DNA of 64,000 nucleotides from Segetibacter sp. (lineage in GTDB: Bacteria; Bacteroidota; Bacteroidia; Chitinophagales; Chitinophagaceae): the NCBI GenBank assembly GCA_028288485.1, contig JAQBNO010000203.1, forward strand, positions 36,773-100,772, written 5' to 3'. The position numbers and the translations under genes are program-made. Below, piece after piece: positions 34,869 to 43,970 of this stretch. The notes under the pieces are model-generated. The model saw only the letters and a program-made list of their open reading frames with translations. It made no database searches and was not told the origin of the DNA. Position 1 is the stretch's first letter, and every line of letters starts with the position of its first letter.

Positions 34869-35744
34869 ATGAAAGTAGGTTTTGTTAACATATTTGGTAA
34901 ACCAAATGCGGGGAAAAGCACTTTGCTGAACGCATTAATAGGTGAAAAGATGGCTATTGTTAGTCATAAAGTTCAAACCACAAGGCATCGAATTAAAGCT
35001 TTTCTGAATAAAGAGTGGGAATACCAGATTATTTTCTCCGACACTCCAGGTATTATTGAGCCCAAATACAAGCTGCACGAAAAGATGATGAAGGCTGTTA
35101 AAAGCAGCCTCGAAGATGCCGATGTTGCTTTGTTGCTGGTGGAAATTAATGACAATTGGGAAGAAGCAGAGCAGATTTTCTCCTCTTTAAAGCTAAGGGT
35201 TCCTTGTATTGTAGTTACAACAAAGACAGACCTCTCAAAAGACAACAAAGAGGAAGAGGCAAAAGCGTTTTTTTCTGGTAAATCTTACTGCAAAGAATGG
35301 ATTGGGATATCAGTTACTGCAGGCAAAAACGTAGACCAACTTCTCGAACTAATATTAAAGTACTTAAAAGAAGGTCAGCCATTTTATAATGAAGAGGACC
35401 TAACAGATCTGCCGACAAAATTTTTTGTTGGTGAAATTGTAAGGGAGAAGATCTTCGAATTGTTTGAGCAGGAAATTCCTTACGACACTACTGTCATGGT
35501 GAATGAATTTAAAGAAAAGACAAGTTTAATTAAAATACAGGCAGATATTATTGTTCAGCGTGAAAGCCAAAAGGCGATTATACTGGGTGAGGGCGGAAAG
35601 ATGATTAAACAGGTTGGCAGCTTAGCACGAAAAGACATTGAAGAGTTTTTAGGACAGAAAATATTTTTGGAACTGTTTGTGAAGGTGAAAAATAAATGGC
35701 GCGACGATGATTTTAAGCTACGGGAGTATGGGTACAATAGTTGA
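34869..35744 (+). CDS. era: GTPase Era, ribosome assembly factor
   Basis: A 291-residue GTPase that binds the 3' end of 16S rRNA and assists 30S maturation. ATG 34869 (MKVGFVNIFGKPNAGKS) is the start; a TTG at 34851 in the same frame lies inside the leader hairpin. GTPase motifs: G1 GKPNAGKST (10-18), G3 DTPG (58-61), G4 TKTD (118-121, with Thr replacing the usual Asn) and G5-like ISVTAGKNV. The C-terminal KH domain has QRESQKAIILGEGGKMIKQV, including the GxxG-type loop GEGG, and ends KNKWRDDDFKLREYGY, typical for Era. It is followed 292 bases later by der, a second ribosome-assembly GTPase. Confidence 0.97.
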   Translation: MKVGFVNIFGKPNAGKSTLLNALIGEKMAIVSHKVQTTRHRIKAFLNKEWEYQIIFSDTPGIIEPKYKLHEKMMKAVKSSLEDADVALLLVEINDNWEEAEQIFSSLKLRVPCIVVTTKTDLSKDNKEEEAKAFFSGKSYCKEWIGISVTAGKNVDQLLELILKYLKEGQPFYNEEDLTDLPTKFFVGEIVREKIFELFEQEIPYDTTVMVNEFKEKTSLIKIQADIIVQRESQKAIILGEGGKMIKQVGSLARKDIEEFLGQKIFLELFVKVKNKWRDDDFKLREYGYNS

Positions 35745-35865
35745 GGAAAAGGGAGATAGACGTAGACCATGGTACGTGTACGGAAATTTTGGTATTCGGT
35801 AGTCTTGGTTCACACCATCGACTAGTTGACCATGAAATATGGACTTCCCTCAAACATAAATAGAA

Positions 35866-35930
35866 GCACAAGTGAGTGACACTACTTGTGCCGTCAGCGG
35901 GAACGATGTCGACAAAGTGAAGAAGCTTGT
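35866..35930 (+). repeat. dispersed intergenic repeat, copy 11
   Basis: Head GCACAAGTGAGTGACACTAC, then GTCAGCGGGAACGATG as in copy 10; tail CTTGTAAAATAAAA is degraded. Sits between era and der. Confidence 0.65.
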
Positions 35931-36036
35931 AAAATAAAAAGAATTGAAAAATGGAGCCTTTCGTGCAAAATTACAAGAATAGTAAGTGCGAAAGGAAGTA
36001 ATAAATGTTTCACCAGGAACGGGATAAAAAAATAAA

Positions 36037-37350
36037 ATGGTATTTACAGTAGCAATAGTTGGACGCCCGAATGTGGGCAAGAGCACATTTTTTAATCGCC
36101 TTTTAGAACAAAGAAAGGCAATTGTTGATGATGTTAGCGGCGTGACACGTGATCGCCAGTATGGGGTAACCGAATGGATTGGGAAGGCTTTTAACGTAAT
36201 CGATACCGGTGGTTTTGTAGCCAATACGTCGGATATTTTTGAAACAGAAATTCGTAAGCAGGTTAAAATTGCAATAGAAGAAGCGAACGCTATCATTTTT
36301 ATGGTAGATGTAACGACCGGGATTACCGACCTTGACCAGTCGGTGGCCGACCTTTTAAGGCGCAGTACAAAGCCGGTTTTTTTATGTGTGAATAAGGTTG
36401 ATAACAACCAGAGAATGCTGGAAGCTGCTGAGTTCTACGCGCTTGGATTTGATAAAACATTTTTTGTTAGCAGTGTGAGCGGAAGTGGGACGGGGGAAAT
36501 TTTGGATGCAGTTGCCGAACTCATAACACCCGAAGCATCGGAAGATGCATTGGAAAAAAATGACCTTCCAAAATTTGCGATCATTGGACAACCTAATGTG
36601 GGAAAATCATCGTTGCTGAATGCACTGGTAGGGCAGGAACGTACAATCGTGAGCGAAATTGCGGGAACAACACGCGACACGATACATACCCATTACAACT
36701 TGTTTGATAAAGAATTTATTTTAATTGATACAGCAGGAATTCGCCGTAAAACAAAAGTGAATGAAGACCTGGAATTTTATTCGGTTATCCGCGCAATAAG
36801 AGCCATGGATGAAGCGGATGTTTGTTTGCTGTTACTTGATGCGTCGAATGGTATAACGGCTCAGGATTTGAATATTTTTAGCCTCGCGGTAAAAAAAGGG
36901 AAAGGAATCGTGGTATTGGTAAATAAATGGGATCTTGTTGAAAAGGAAACGAATACGGCTCGTGATTATGAAAAGCAGCTGAAAGATAAGCTCGCACCTT
37001 TTACCGATGTACCGGTCATATTTATCTCTGTAAAAGAGAAGATGAGGATTATGAAAGCGATGGAAGTTGCATTAGAGGTGTACGAGAATAAAACGCGAAA
37101 AGTGGCGACGTCGGTATTGAATGATATCATGTTAAAGGCGGTTGAGGCATATCATGCGCCAGTAGTTCGCGGCAATGCAGTGAAAATTAAATATATCACA
37201 CAGTTGCCAACCCATGTGCCTTCCTTTGCATTTTTTACCAATTACCCTGACGATATAAAAACTCCCTATAAAAATTACCTTGAAAACCAGTTGAGGCAAA
37301 ACTTTAAGTTTACGGGTGTTCCTATCCGGGTCTTTTTCAGGAAAAAGTAG
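36037..37350 (+). CDS. der: ribosome biogenesis GTPase Der (EngA)
   Basis: A 437-residue tandem GTPase required for 50S assembly. First G domain: G1 GRPNVGKST (9-17), DTGG, NKVD. Second G domain: GQPNVGKSS (~184), DTAGIRRKTKV, NKWD. The C-terminal KH-like domain reads YHAPVVRGNAVKIKYITQLP, FFTNYPDDIKTPYKNYLENQ and LRQNFKFTGVPIRVFFRKK, matching the family end precisely. The short linker between G domains is EASEDALEKNDLP. Start at ATG 36037 gives the usual VFTVAIVGRPN N-terminus. It is on the same strand as era but probably separately expressed because repeat copy 11 lies between them. Confidence 0.98.
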   Translation: MVFTVAIVGRPNVGKSTFFNRLLEQRKAIVDDVSGVTRDRQYGVTEWIGKAFNVIDTGGFVANTSDIFETEIRKQVKIAIEEANAIIFMVDVTTGITDLDQSVADLLRRSTKPVFLCVNKVDNNQRMLEAAEFYALGFDKTFFVSSVSGSGTGEILDAVAELITPEASEDALEKNDLPKFAIIGQPNVGKSSLLNALVGQERTIVSEIAGTTRDTIHTHYNLFDKEFILIDTAGIRRKTKVNEDLEFYSVIRAIRAMDEADVCLLLLDASNGITAQDLNIFSLAVKKGKGIVVLVNKWDLVEKETNTARDYEKQLKDKLAPFTDVPVIFISVKEKMRIMKAMEVALEVYENKTRKVATSVLNDIMLKAVEAYHAPVVRGNAVKIKYITQLPTHVPSFAFFTNYPDDIKTPYKNYLENQLRQNFKFTGVPIRVFFRKK

Positions 37351-37437
37351 GTGGCAAAGGAATTGCAGAATTGGTATTAATTGAAAGGTTTTGAAGCCTT
37401 GCCGGATTAATATCAAATTCAATAAACAATTCGAAAA

Positions 37438-37710
37438 ATGAAAAGATTATTAGCAATAGCTGCAATAACAGCCGCGCTGACCGCTTGTGGTGGCGAAGCT
37501 GAAGACGCAACATCTGAAAAACAATATACAAGTGACACAACCCAAACATCCGCTGACTTTTCTATGGGAGACACAACAGATTTGAGTGGACCCAAGGGAG
37601 ATTCAACGTCAGCGAGTGGTATTCACGGCGCTGGTTCGGGTTCAAGAGTGGGTGGTGGAGTTTCAGGTGGAGCACAAGGGAAGAGTTCCGACTCTACCAA
37701 AAAAAAGTAA
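37438..37710 (+). CDS. small lipoprotein
   Basis: A 90-residue lipoprotein: signal peptide MKRLLAIAAITAALTAC with lipobox LTAC (Cys about 17). The mature part is Gly, Ser, Thr and Asp-rich and probably disordered (GEAEDATSEKQYTSDTTQTS; HGAGSGSRVGGGVSGGAQG) and ends with a Lys run. No family recognised. It ends in front of a hairpin terminator shared with the convergent reductase gene. Confidence 0.75.
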   Translation: MKRLLAIAAITAALTACGGEAEDATSEKQYTSDTTQTSADFSMGDTTDLSGPKGDSTSASGIHGAGSGSRVGGGVSGGAQGKSSDSTKKK

Positions 37711-37750
37711 GAACTTTAATTTGGCTGTTTAGAACAGCCGTATAAATTAC

Positions 37751-37785
37751 AAGGCGCAATAGATTCCCTTTGCGCCTTTACTTTA
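37751..37785. terminator. hairpin terminator between lipoprotein and PreT-like gene
   Basis: AAGGCGCA (37751-37758) pairs with TGCGCCTT (37771-37778), followed by TACTTTACTC. A smaller GGCTGTT/AACAGCC hairpin precedes it at 37723-37739. Confidence 0.7.
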
Positions 37786-37796
37786 CTCATTATTTC

Positions 37797-39224
37797 TTAC
37801 GATGTACTTTTCGCGACACTTGAAGAATTATAAACGTGTTCTACAATTGCATCCCCAAATCCCAGGAAGTCCAGAATGCCCGTCGCGCCGTCTTTACCTG
37901 CCTGTACAGCATCAACTACTTCTTTGCCTCCATTTACGCAGTCTCCGCCTGCAAAAACTTTAGCAATATTGGTTCTTCCGTCGGCTGCAATAACAAATTT
38001 CCCCTTGTCATTTTCAAAGTCATTTTCCATTGCCAGTTTAATAAACGGCATTTGGCCGGTTGCTTTAATTACCATATCAACATCTAGTGTAAATGTTTCT
38101 TTGGTTTCAACGGGTGAACGTCGCCCTGATGCATCTGGCTTACCTAGTTCCATTACGCTGCAAACAAGCCCTGTTACTTTGCCTTTACGTCCAAGTATTT
38201 CTTTTGGTGCAGATAGCCATTTTATTTTACACCCGTCTAATAAGGCAATATCCATTTCGTGTTGGGTGCAAGGCATTTCTGCATGTGTTCTACGGTATAC
38301 TATTGTTACTTCAGAGGCCCCTAACCGTTTGGCTTGGGTAGCTGCGTCTATTGCCGTCATTCCCAGCCCAATTACTGCTACCTTATCACCAATGGAAACA
38401 GGGGCAAATCCTTTATCCCGTAACTCATAAATGAAGTCAATAGCATCGACTACGCCTTCAAGATCTTCACCTTCTACTGCCAGAAGCCGGGTAAGGCCAA
38501 CACCTATACCTAAGTAAATAGCGTCGTATTTTTTTTGCAGTTCTTTAAGCTGGATATTCTTTCCGAGTTCATGGTTATACTTTACTTCTATGCCGCCTAT
38601 CGACAGAATATAATTCACTTCATCCTCACAAAAATCAGGAGTTACTTTGTATGCTGCGATACCATAAGTCATTAATCCGCCGCCTTTGCTTTCTTTTTCG
38701 TAGATCGTTACGTCAATGCCTTGGCGGCTTAGCGCATGTGCACACGAAAGTCCCGCCGGGCCCGCGCCTACAACCGCAACCTTTTTTCCTGTAGCTGGCT
38801 TTCTGCTAAAGAGCTTCCATTTTTCTTCAATAGCTTTTTCTGTTGAGTACCGTTGCAGTTTCGCGATTGGTATAGGTGGTTCTTCCATTAGATTATAAAC
38901 ACAGGCGCCCTCACACAACTTCTCCACCGGACAAACCTTCCCGCAACCTGCGCCAAAGATGTTTGAAGATAAAATGGTAGTGGCAGAACCTTTTATATTC
39001 TCTGTAGAAATTTGCTTAATGAACTTTGGTATGTTGATACTGGTAGGACATAATTTCATGCAAGGCGCATCATAACAAAATATACACCGGTTTGCTTCCA
39101 CCAAAGCAGCACTATAACTTTCAAATGGCGGGTGAATGTCAGCAAAGTTTTCGGCGTATTGTTCGGAGGTTAGTCGATTATTGGTGATGGACATATCTAT
39201 AGTTTGTAACATGATTACACTCAT
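37797..39224 (-). CDS. preT: NAD(P)H-dependent FAD/Fe-S oxidoreductase, PreT-like (dihydropyrimidine dehydrogenase subunit)
   Basis: A 475-residue flavoprotein resembling the N-terminal half of mammalian dihydropyrimidine dehydrogenase and E. coli PreT. N-terminal Fe-S ligands: EANRCIFCYDAPCMKLCPTS and FGAGCGKVCPVEKLCEGAC. FAD Rossmann motif VAVVGAGPAGLSCAHALS (~150), then NAD(P)-binding KVAVIGLGMTAIDAATQAKR (~290), and the end VFAGGDCVNGGKEVVDAVQA. PreT supplies electrons to PreA, which reduces uracil and thymine. The two following genes (ureidopropionase-like and dihydropyrimidinase) complete the reductive pathway, but PreA is not seen in this window. The start may be internal (MSITNNRLTSEQYAE at 39194). 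47 bases separate it from the amidohydrolase. Confidence 0.85.
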   Translation of the reverse strand: MSVIMLQTIDMSITNNRLTSEQYAENFADIHPPFESYSAALVEANRCIFCYDAPCMKLCPTSINIPKFIKQISTENIKGSATTILSSNIFGAGCGKVCPVEKLCEGACVYNLMEEPPIPIAKLQRYSTEKAIEEKWKLFSRKPATGKKVAVVGAGPAGLSCAHALSRQGIDVTIYEKESKGGGLMTYGIAAYKVTPDFCEDEVNYILSIGGIEVKYNHELGKNIQLKELQKKYDAIYLGIGVGLTRLLAVEGEDLEGVVDAIDFIYELRDKGFAPVSIGDKVAVIGLGMTAIDAATQAKRLGASEVTIVYRRTHAEMPCTQHEMDIALLDGCKIKWLSAPKEILGRKGKVTGLVCSVMELGKPDASGRRSPVETKETFTLDVDMVIKATGQMPFIKLAMENDFENDKGKFVIAADGRTNIAKVFAGGDCVNGGKEVVDAVQAGKDGATGILDFLGFGDAIVEHVYNSSSVAKSTS

Positions 39225-39271
39225 TATATGAATAACAAGTGAATTCTATTTACTGCTTCAATCTGTTTTTG

Positions 39272-40138
39272 TTATAATTCTACCAGTTTTCCATAAGTTT
39301 CCGGTCTCCGGTCCCTGAAAAACTGCCACGTATTTCTTACTTCTTCAATCATATCCAGGTCAAACGCTGCAACCAGCAATTCATCTCTATCTTCTGATGC
39401 CTGGGCAAATACCTGTCCTCTTGGATCGACAAAATAAGAAGTTCCATAGAACCGGCCGAGATTCCAAGGTTTTTCTTCTCCCACACGATTGATACAGCCC
39501 ATAAAATAACCATTGGCAGCTGCGTGTGCGGGTTGTTCGAGTTTCCATAAATATTGCGAAAGCCCGGCAACTGTTGCTGAAGGATTATATACTATTTCAG
39601 CACCATTTAATCCAAGTACTCTTGCACCATCTGGAAAGTGACGATCGTAGCAAATATAGATGCCAATTTTTGCATAGCGCGTTTGAAAAACAGGGTAGCC
39701 AAGATTACCCGGTTTAAAGAAAAACTTTTCCCAGAAACCTGAAGTATGGGGAATGTGGTTTTTTCGATATTTGCCCAAGTACGTCCCGTCTGCATCGATT
39801 ACTGCTGCAGTGTTGTATAAAATTCCTGCCTGTTCTCTTTCATAGATAGGGACAATAATCACCATCTGGAACTTCTTTGCATATTCTGCCATCCTTTCGA
39901 CTGTCGGGCCGGGAACAGCTTCTGCAGAGGCATACCAGGCTTTATCCTGCCCGGGGCAGAAGTAGGGTGTATTAAATATTTCCTGCAAGCAAAGTATTTG
40001 AACGCCCTGTAAGCCTGCCTGTTCAATCAAGGGTATATGCTTTTGAACCATTGCTTCCTTAATCTCTTCAATAGTTCCTTCACCTTCTGTTTTTGGCAGG
40101 CTCATTTGTATGAGGCCCGATTTGATTATGCGGGGCAT
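39272..40138 (-). CDS. nitrilase-superfamily amidohydrolase, beta-ureidopropionase-like
   Basis: A 288-residue CN-hydrolase. The Glu-Lys-Cys triad is present: E in ILCLQEIFNTPYF, K in GKYRKNHIPHTSGFWEKFFF and C in IGIYICYDRHFPDG. The C-terminal NTWQFFRDRRPETYGKLVEL is the diagnostic end of beta-ureidopropionase/N-carbamoylputrescine amidase-like enzymes. It would hydrolyse N-carbamoyl-beta-alanine (or the thymine-derived homologue) to beta-alanine, CO2 and ammonia, the last step of reductive pyrimidine breakdown. Cytoplasmic; no signal peptide. It lies between the PreT-like gene and a decayed MNT/HEPN module that separates it from dihydropyrimidinase. Confidence 0.9.
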   Translation of the reverse strand: MPRIIKSGLIQMSLPKTEGEGTIEEIKEAMVQKHIPLIEQAGLQGVQILCLQEIFNTPYFCPGQDKAWYASAEAVPGPTVERMAEYAKKFQMVIIVPIYEREQAGILYNTAAVIDADGTYLGKYRKNHIPHTSGFWEKFFFKPGNLGYPVFQTRYAKIGIYICYDRHFPDGARVLGLNGAEIVYNPSATVAGLSQYLWKLEQPAHAAANGYFMGCINRVGEEKPWNLGRFYGTSYFVDPRGQVFAQASEDRDELLVAAFDLDMIEEVRNTWQFFRDRRPETYGKLVEL

Positions 40139-40150
40139 GTGTAATTTGGA

Positions 40151-40425
40151 TTATGATTTGCAGCTCAGATCTGTTTCGGATTCAAAAAATTGATCAATGA
40201 CAGACACAGTATAAGAAAAATATTCGTTAGCAGGCTTTATAAACTTATCCACTTCATCTTGGTTAGTAATCATAAAGTCAGAGTAACCATCATCAATTTT
40301 TTCATTCATTAATTTATTAAAAAAGGATGCTTGCTCTGCATCAAATAGTCCGGCAAGTACAAACTTTTGATGAAGAAGAGTTGAAACGCCACTATGAGTT
40401 TTAGGGACTAAAGTTTATTAGAAAG
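40151..40425 (-). pseudogene. HEPN-domain remnant (C-terminal part, frameshifted)
   Basis: On the - strand, out of frame with the gene above it, a frame reads LVPKTHSGVSTLLHQKFVLA, GLFDAEQASFFNKLMNEKID and DGYSDFMITNQDEVDKFIKP. It stops at 40151-40153. The KTHSGV...FV..G motif and the Asp/Tyr pattern that follows are typical of HEPN proteins that pair with minimal nucleotidyltransferases. The central portion with the RxxxxY/N..YYA motif appears deleted. HEPN is the toxin or RNase-like half of MNT/HEPN modules. Non-functional here. Confidence 0.7.
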
Positions 40426-40834
40426 ATGTAAATCTACTTCACTCATTAAAGCTGAAAGCTTTCTTAGCTTTAATTCTATTGTCTCATTTCTTCGGCTCAA
40501 AATGCTATATAGTTGATCGCCTATGCGAGTATGTAAAGAATAATATGCGGGATGGTTTTGCCATTCATTATTTGTAGCCAAAACGCTGCTAAAAACAGAG
40601 CAAATTGCAAGGCTTAAAGGGAAAAGTTTATCATGAATTAGCCACTTTGTAGGTTTTGGATATTTTTGTTCTGTTAAAATCACAATATCCCAATTACTTA
40701 CTTCACGTACTTCCCCGGTAATGCCACTTCCAAACAAACAAACTTTTGCGGTAGAAATTTCTTTCCGTACAAGTGCTTTTTTTTGGATAACATCTCTTCC
40801 CGGCTCAACATTACTGTAATCTAATAAGTTTTCT
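40408..40834 (-). pseudogene. decayed minimal nucleotidyltransferase (MNT) fused to start of HEPN
   Basis: The open frame (longest ATG-start part 40408-40737) extends to a stop near 40833 with no usable start codon. It reads EPGRDVIQKKALVRKEISTA then KVCLFGSGITGEVREVSNWD and IVILTEQKYPKPTKWLIHDK. The MNT catalytic motif GSxxxGExxxxSDxD has become GSGITGEVREVSNWD, with the first catalytic Asp replaced by Asn. Downstream, IGDQLYSILSRRNETIELKL passes straight from the MNT end into the beginning of an HEPN gene (NETIELKLRKLSALMSEVDL), so the MNT stop was lost. It then stops at 40408 where the HEPN frame is broken. A degraded MNT/HEPN antitoxin-toxin pair. Confidence 0.7.
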
Positions 40835-40858
40835 TATAACATTTGTTAGGGTAGTTAA

Positions 40859-42244
40859 TTATATAAACCCTTTCACTTTATTTCTTTTTATGAATTGCCC
40901 GTAGCCTTTATGTACCAGGCATTCATTGTTATCAATTACCACTTCCCCTCTCAACAACACTGTTTTAACTTTACCTGTTACTTCCCACCCTTCGTAGGCG
41001 GAGTAGTCGGTATTCATATGATGCGTGTTGGCTGAAATGGTATGTTTTTGATCAGGATTAAATAAAACAAGATCGGCGTCAGATCCAATAGCGATTGTTC
41101 CTTTTTTAGGGAACATTCCAAAGATTTTGGCTGCGTTTGTACTGGTTACTTCTACGTATTTCTGCAGGCTTATTTTGCCATTTTTTACGCCTTCACTAAA
41201 AAGCAATTCCATCCGGTGTTCTATTGCCGGGTGTCCGTTTGGTATTTTTGAAAAATCTTCTTTTCCCATCAGTTTTTGTTCCCATGTAAACGGGCAATGA
41301 TCTGTTCCTACCACCTGTACAAGTCCCTGGTTGATACCGGCCCAGAGCGTGGACTGGTCTTTCTTTTCCCGAAGGGGAGGACTCATTACCCATTTGGCGC
41401 CGTCGAAATCTTTTTCATATAACGACGCGTCTAAAAGAAGGTATTGAATGCACGTTTCAACAAAAACCTTTTGATTTCTCCTCGTTGCATTTCTTACCGC
41501 GTTCAATGCTCCCTCACAGGTGAGGTGAACTATATAGCCGGGACAACCCGTATAATTTATCATGTCGGCAAACCGCTCTGAAGCTTCCGCTTCGGTTACT
41601 TCGGGCTGGGAAAGGTAATGGTATAGCGGAGAAAAGTTACCTTCTGCGCGGTTCTTTTCAACAAGGTAATCGATCATGTCCCCATTGGTTGCATGAACTG
41701 TTACCAGTCCTCCCAGTTGCTTTACTTCATCCATCAATCCAATCATTTGCCGGTCGTCGATCATTAACGCTCCTTTATAAGCCATGAAAGTTTTAAAAGA
41801 GGTAATGCCTTCTTCAATCATTTCTTTTATTTCCGCTTTGGTTCCAGCGTTAAAATCTGTCACAGCCATATGAAAACTATAGTCGCCAACAGCATTACCC
41901 TTTGCCCTTGAACTCCATTCTTCCAAAGCTGAACGTAACGAGTTGCCTTGCTTCTGCAGAATGAAATCGATCACCGTGGTGGTGCCTCCAAACAACGCAG
42001 CTCTTGTTCCCGTTTCGTAAGTGTCACTTGAAAAAGTGCCCATAAAAGGCATTTCCAGGTGAACATGAGGGTCAATACCGCCGGGGAAAACCAATAAACC
42101 CGTAGCATCAATAAAGGTGGTGGTATCTACCTGTAGGGGAAGGTTTCTCCCAATAGTCTTGATTGTTTCACCTTCTATTAAAATGTCGGCAACATAATCG
42201 TCGCTCGCCGTTATAATCCTTCCGTTTTTTATAAGAGTTGTCAT
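40859..42244 (-). CDS. hydA: dihydropyrimidinase (D-hydantoinase)
   Basis: A 461-residue cyclic amidohydrolase that opens dihydrouracil/dihydrothymine to N-carbamoyl-beta-amino acids. Metal ligands: H60 and H62 (GGIDPHVHLEMP), the carboxylated Lys in SFKTFMAYKG (K157), His in LVTVHATNGD and IVHLTCEGA, and Asp in VVGTDHCPFT. Other hallmarks are GTRAALFGGTTTVIDF and the C-terminal SDADLVLFNPDQKHTISANT. Length is normal for the family (about 460). It feeds the ureidopropionase-like enzyme, from which it is separated by the dead MNT/HEPN module. Start at ATG 42244 gives the usual TLIKNGRIITASDD. Confidence 0.95.
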   Translation of the reverse strand: MTTLIKNGRIITASDDYVADILIEGETIKTIGRNLPLQVDTTTFIDATGLLVFPGGIDPHVHLEMPFMGTFSSDTYETGTRAALFGGTTTVIDFILQKQGNSLRSALEEWSSRAKGNAVGDYSFHMAVTDFNAGTKAEIKEMIEEGITSFKTFMAYKGALMIDDRQMIGLMDEVKQLGGLVTVHATNGDMIDYLVEKNRAEGNFSPLYHYLSQPEVTEAEASERFADMINYTGCPGYIVHLTCEGALNAVRNATRRNQKVFVETCIQYLLLDASLYEKDFDGAKWVMSPPLREKKDQSTLWAGINQGLVQVVGTDHCPFTWEQKLMGKEDFSKIPNGHPAIEHRMELLFSEGVKNGKISLQKYVEVTSTNAAKIFGMFPKKGTIAIGSDADLVLFNPDQKHTISANTHHMNTDYSAYEGWEVTGKVKTVLLRGEVVIDNNECLVHKGYGQFIKRNKVKGFI

Positions 42245-43060
42245 GCAAGTTTCTTTGTTGATTTCAGGCCTTCCGGACCTAACAGTTATATTGCTAAAGC
42301 CACAATTATCCGTTTTTTCTGCTCAATATAGTAACAGAAATACATTAAATACTCAATAAGGGTTTAGATATTCAATTATAATTGAAACGACTTTAAACCT
42401 ATTCTCCTCCACAAGTTCGTGCCTAAAGTTTTTTAGGGGCCAACTTCAGATTTTAGGGCATCTTTCGTTATTCGAATATATCCCTTTGGCTAATGACTCC
42501 TTTGGAGGTTATGTTGCTCGCTTCTACCGTCGCCTTTTATGGCAACCGTGTTAATTTAAAATGATTTAATCGAGCTGTACGGTAAGAAGGGGCGGGAGTT
42601 TTCAAAGTAATACAAACAGGATTGGGATGGATACGTAACTGGAAGGTCGACTTTGATTCATCAACTAAAAAGCTATCGATTGAATACTGAATAAGAAATC
42701 TTATAGAGAGGGGAAACGACTTTAAATCCTCCTTGCAATACAGTTCTTTCGAATCAGAATGGTAAAATACACGACTAAACGAGGTTATTGAAATACGAAA
42801 AAAGCGAGGCCGTTTGCTTTTCATTCAATAACAGTCTTTAAAATAGTCCTCCGATACTCGCGAAATTTTTACCAAATGGAGCAAAAAAAGAGGAAAGAAG
42901 AAGCTGCCTAAAACTTAGAAAGCCCGGCGATAAAAGGCAAACTGGCTGTAAGTGCCAATACAATGTATTATGGTAGGTGAAAAAGATGTAATGAATACTT
43001 GTATTCTTAGAAAGAGAGTTTTAAACAGCTTCTGTATTATCAACTTACGAAATCAAAGAA
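42245..43060. other. eroded intergenic region
   Basis: 816 bases. A short + strand open frame at 42601-42690 reads VFKVIQTGLGWIRNWKVDFD and SSTKKLSIEY then stops, and looks like the end of a lost gene; the overlapping 95-codon frame on the - strand is more likely its shadow. Nothing else is recognised; no copy of the dispersed repeat is found. Confidence 0.45.
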
Positions 43061-43507
43061 TTATTTATACTTGTCCTCGTAGTCTAACAGCTTCATCGAG
43101 AGAGGACCGTTACCAATAACTAAAAAATATATAAGCAACAACAATACTAAAATGGATAAAAGACCTTCTGAGTATGGCCTCAGTGAACCTCCGCCTGAAA
43201 AGTTTATTAAAATGATGGCCCCTAATAGTATTGGAATTTGTATAATACAGGCAAAACGGGTAAGCACACCTACTGTAAGTAAAATCCCACCAAGAATATG
43301 GGCAAACACAACATAATGACCTAAGAAAATGGTTGCAAAACCACCAAAGGATAAGCGACTATCCATAAGGTTCTCTAAAATTCCCATATTCCTGAGAAAG
43401 TCAATTCCTTTGTAGCAAAGGAAAATACCTAAGGCAATACGTACGATATCTAACCATTTTGGGTGATGAGCATCACCCCAGTGCTCGGCGCGGTGTAGGA
43501 AGTCCAT
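43061..43507 (-). CDS. DoxX-family membrane protein
   Basis: A 148-residue protein from ATG 43507 (MDFLHRAEHWGDAHHPKWLD); an upstream ATG at 43573 gives an unlikely leader. Four hydrophobic segments follow: VRIALGIFLCYKGIDFLRNM, GGFATIFLGHYVVFAHILGG, GVLTRFACIIQIPILLGAII and LSILVLLLLIYFLVIGNG, as in DoxX/DoxD-like inner-membrane proteins. Members are linked to thiosulfate:quinone oxidation or redox stress, but most have no proven role. A His-rich N-terminus (HRAEHWGDAHHPKW) is distinctive. Monocistronic. Confidence 0.8.
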   Translation of the reverse strand: MDFLHRAEHWGDAHHPKWLDIVRIALGIFLCYKGIDFLRNMGILENLMDSRLSFGGFATIFLGHYVVFAHILGGILLTVGVLTRFACIIQIPILLGAIILINFSGGGSLRPYSEGLLSILVLLLLIYFLVIGNGPLSMKLLDYEDKYK

Positions 43508-43970
43508 ATGGCAAATTTTGATAATTAAAAAAAGAACTGATATAAATCTACTAAATTTCCTGAATTCCAACAAAAATGAAAATAAAAAATTAGGGAAGAA
43601 TTTTTAGAGTAAGCCATTGAAAAAAACGCTGAGGTTGTTGAGGGAAAGTAATTAAGCGAAGGTTGCGTAATATACTGTTAGTTCCCGTTGAAATAGACCG
43701 TCAGCGTATATTGTGTACGATAAGTACGAAAACTAAAGTTCAGACGACTTACTGGAAATGCTCTTTAAAAAATATATCTTATCAAAAAAGTATGGCTCAT
43801 GTAAGCAAACTCGATTTTATCCCCATGATCGGCCAGGTTGAAGCACGCGTGTAATTCACGATCGTTGCTGCCTTAAGTTATATCATATGCCCGAGTGACA
43901 TCACCTAAGGGATCGATTCGGACAACGAAGACGCAATGAAAAACTGATGCCGGTAACAAAATAAATGCTT
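43508..43970. other. intergenic region
   Basis: About 460 bases. The AT-rich leader of the DoxX gene lies at the left. A 63-codon open frame from TTG 43663 has no family features and is not called. No repeat copy. Confidence 0.45.

Noticed and set aside
39295..39330. TTTCCGGTCTCCGG words at the end of the ureidopropionase-like gene, similar to the gcvP palindrome
   Set aside because: They encode the conserved family ending FRDRRPETYG, so they are not an insertion.
42537..42824. 95-codon open frame on the - strand
   Set aside because: No family features; the opposite strand reads a more protein-like 30-residue fragment.
43663..43854. 63-codon frame from TTG
   Set aside because: No recognisable domain, no ribosome binding site, composition of random sequence.
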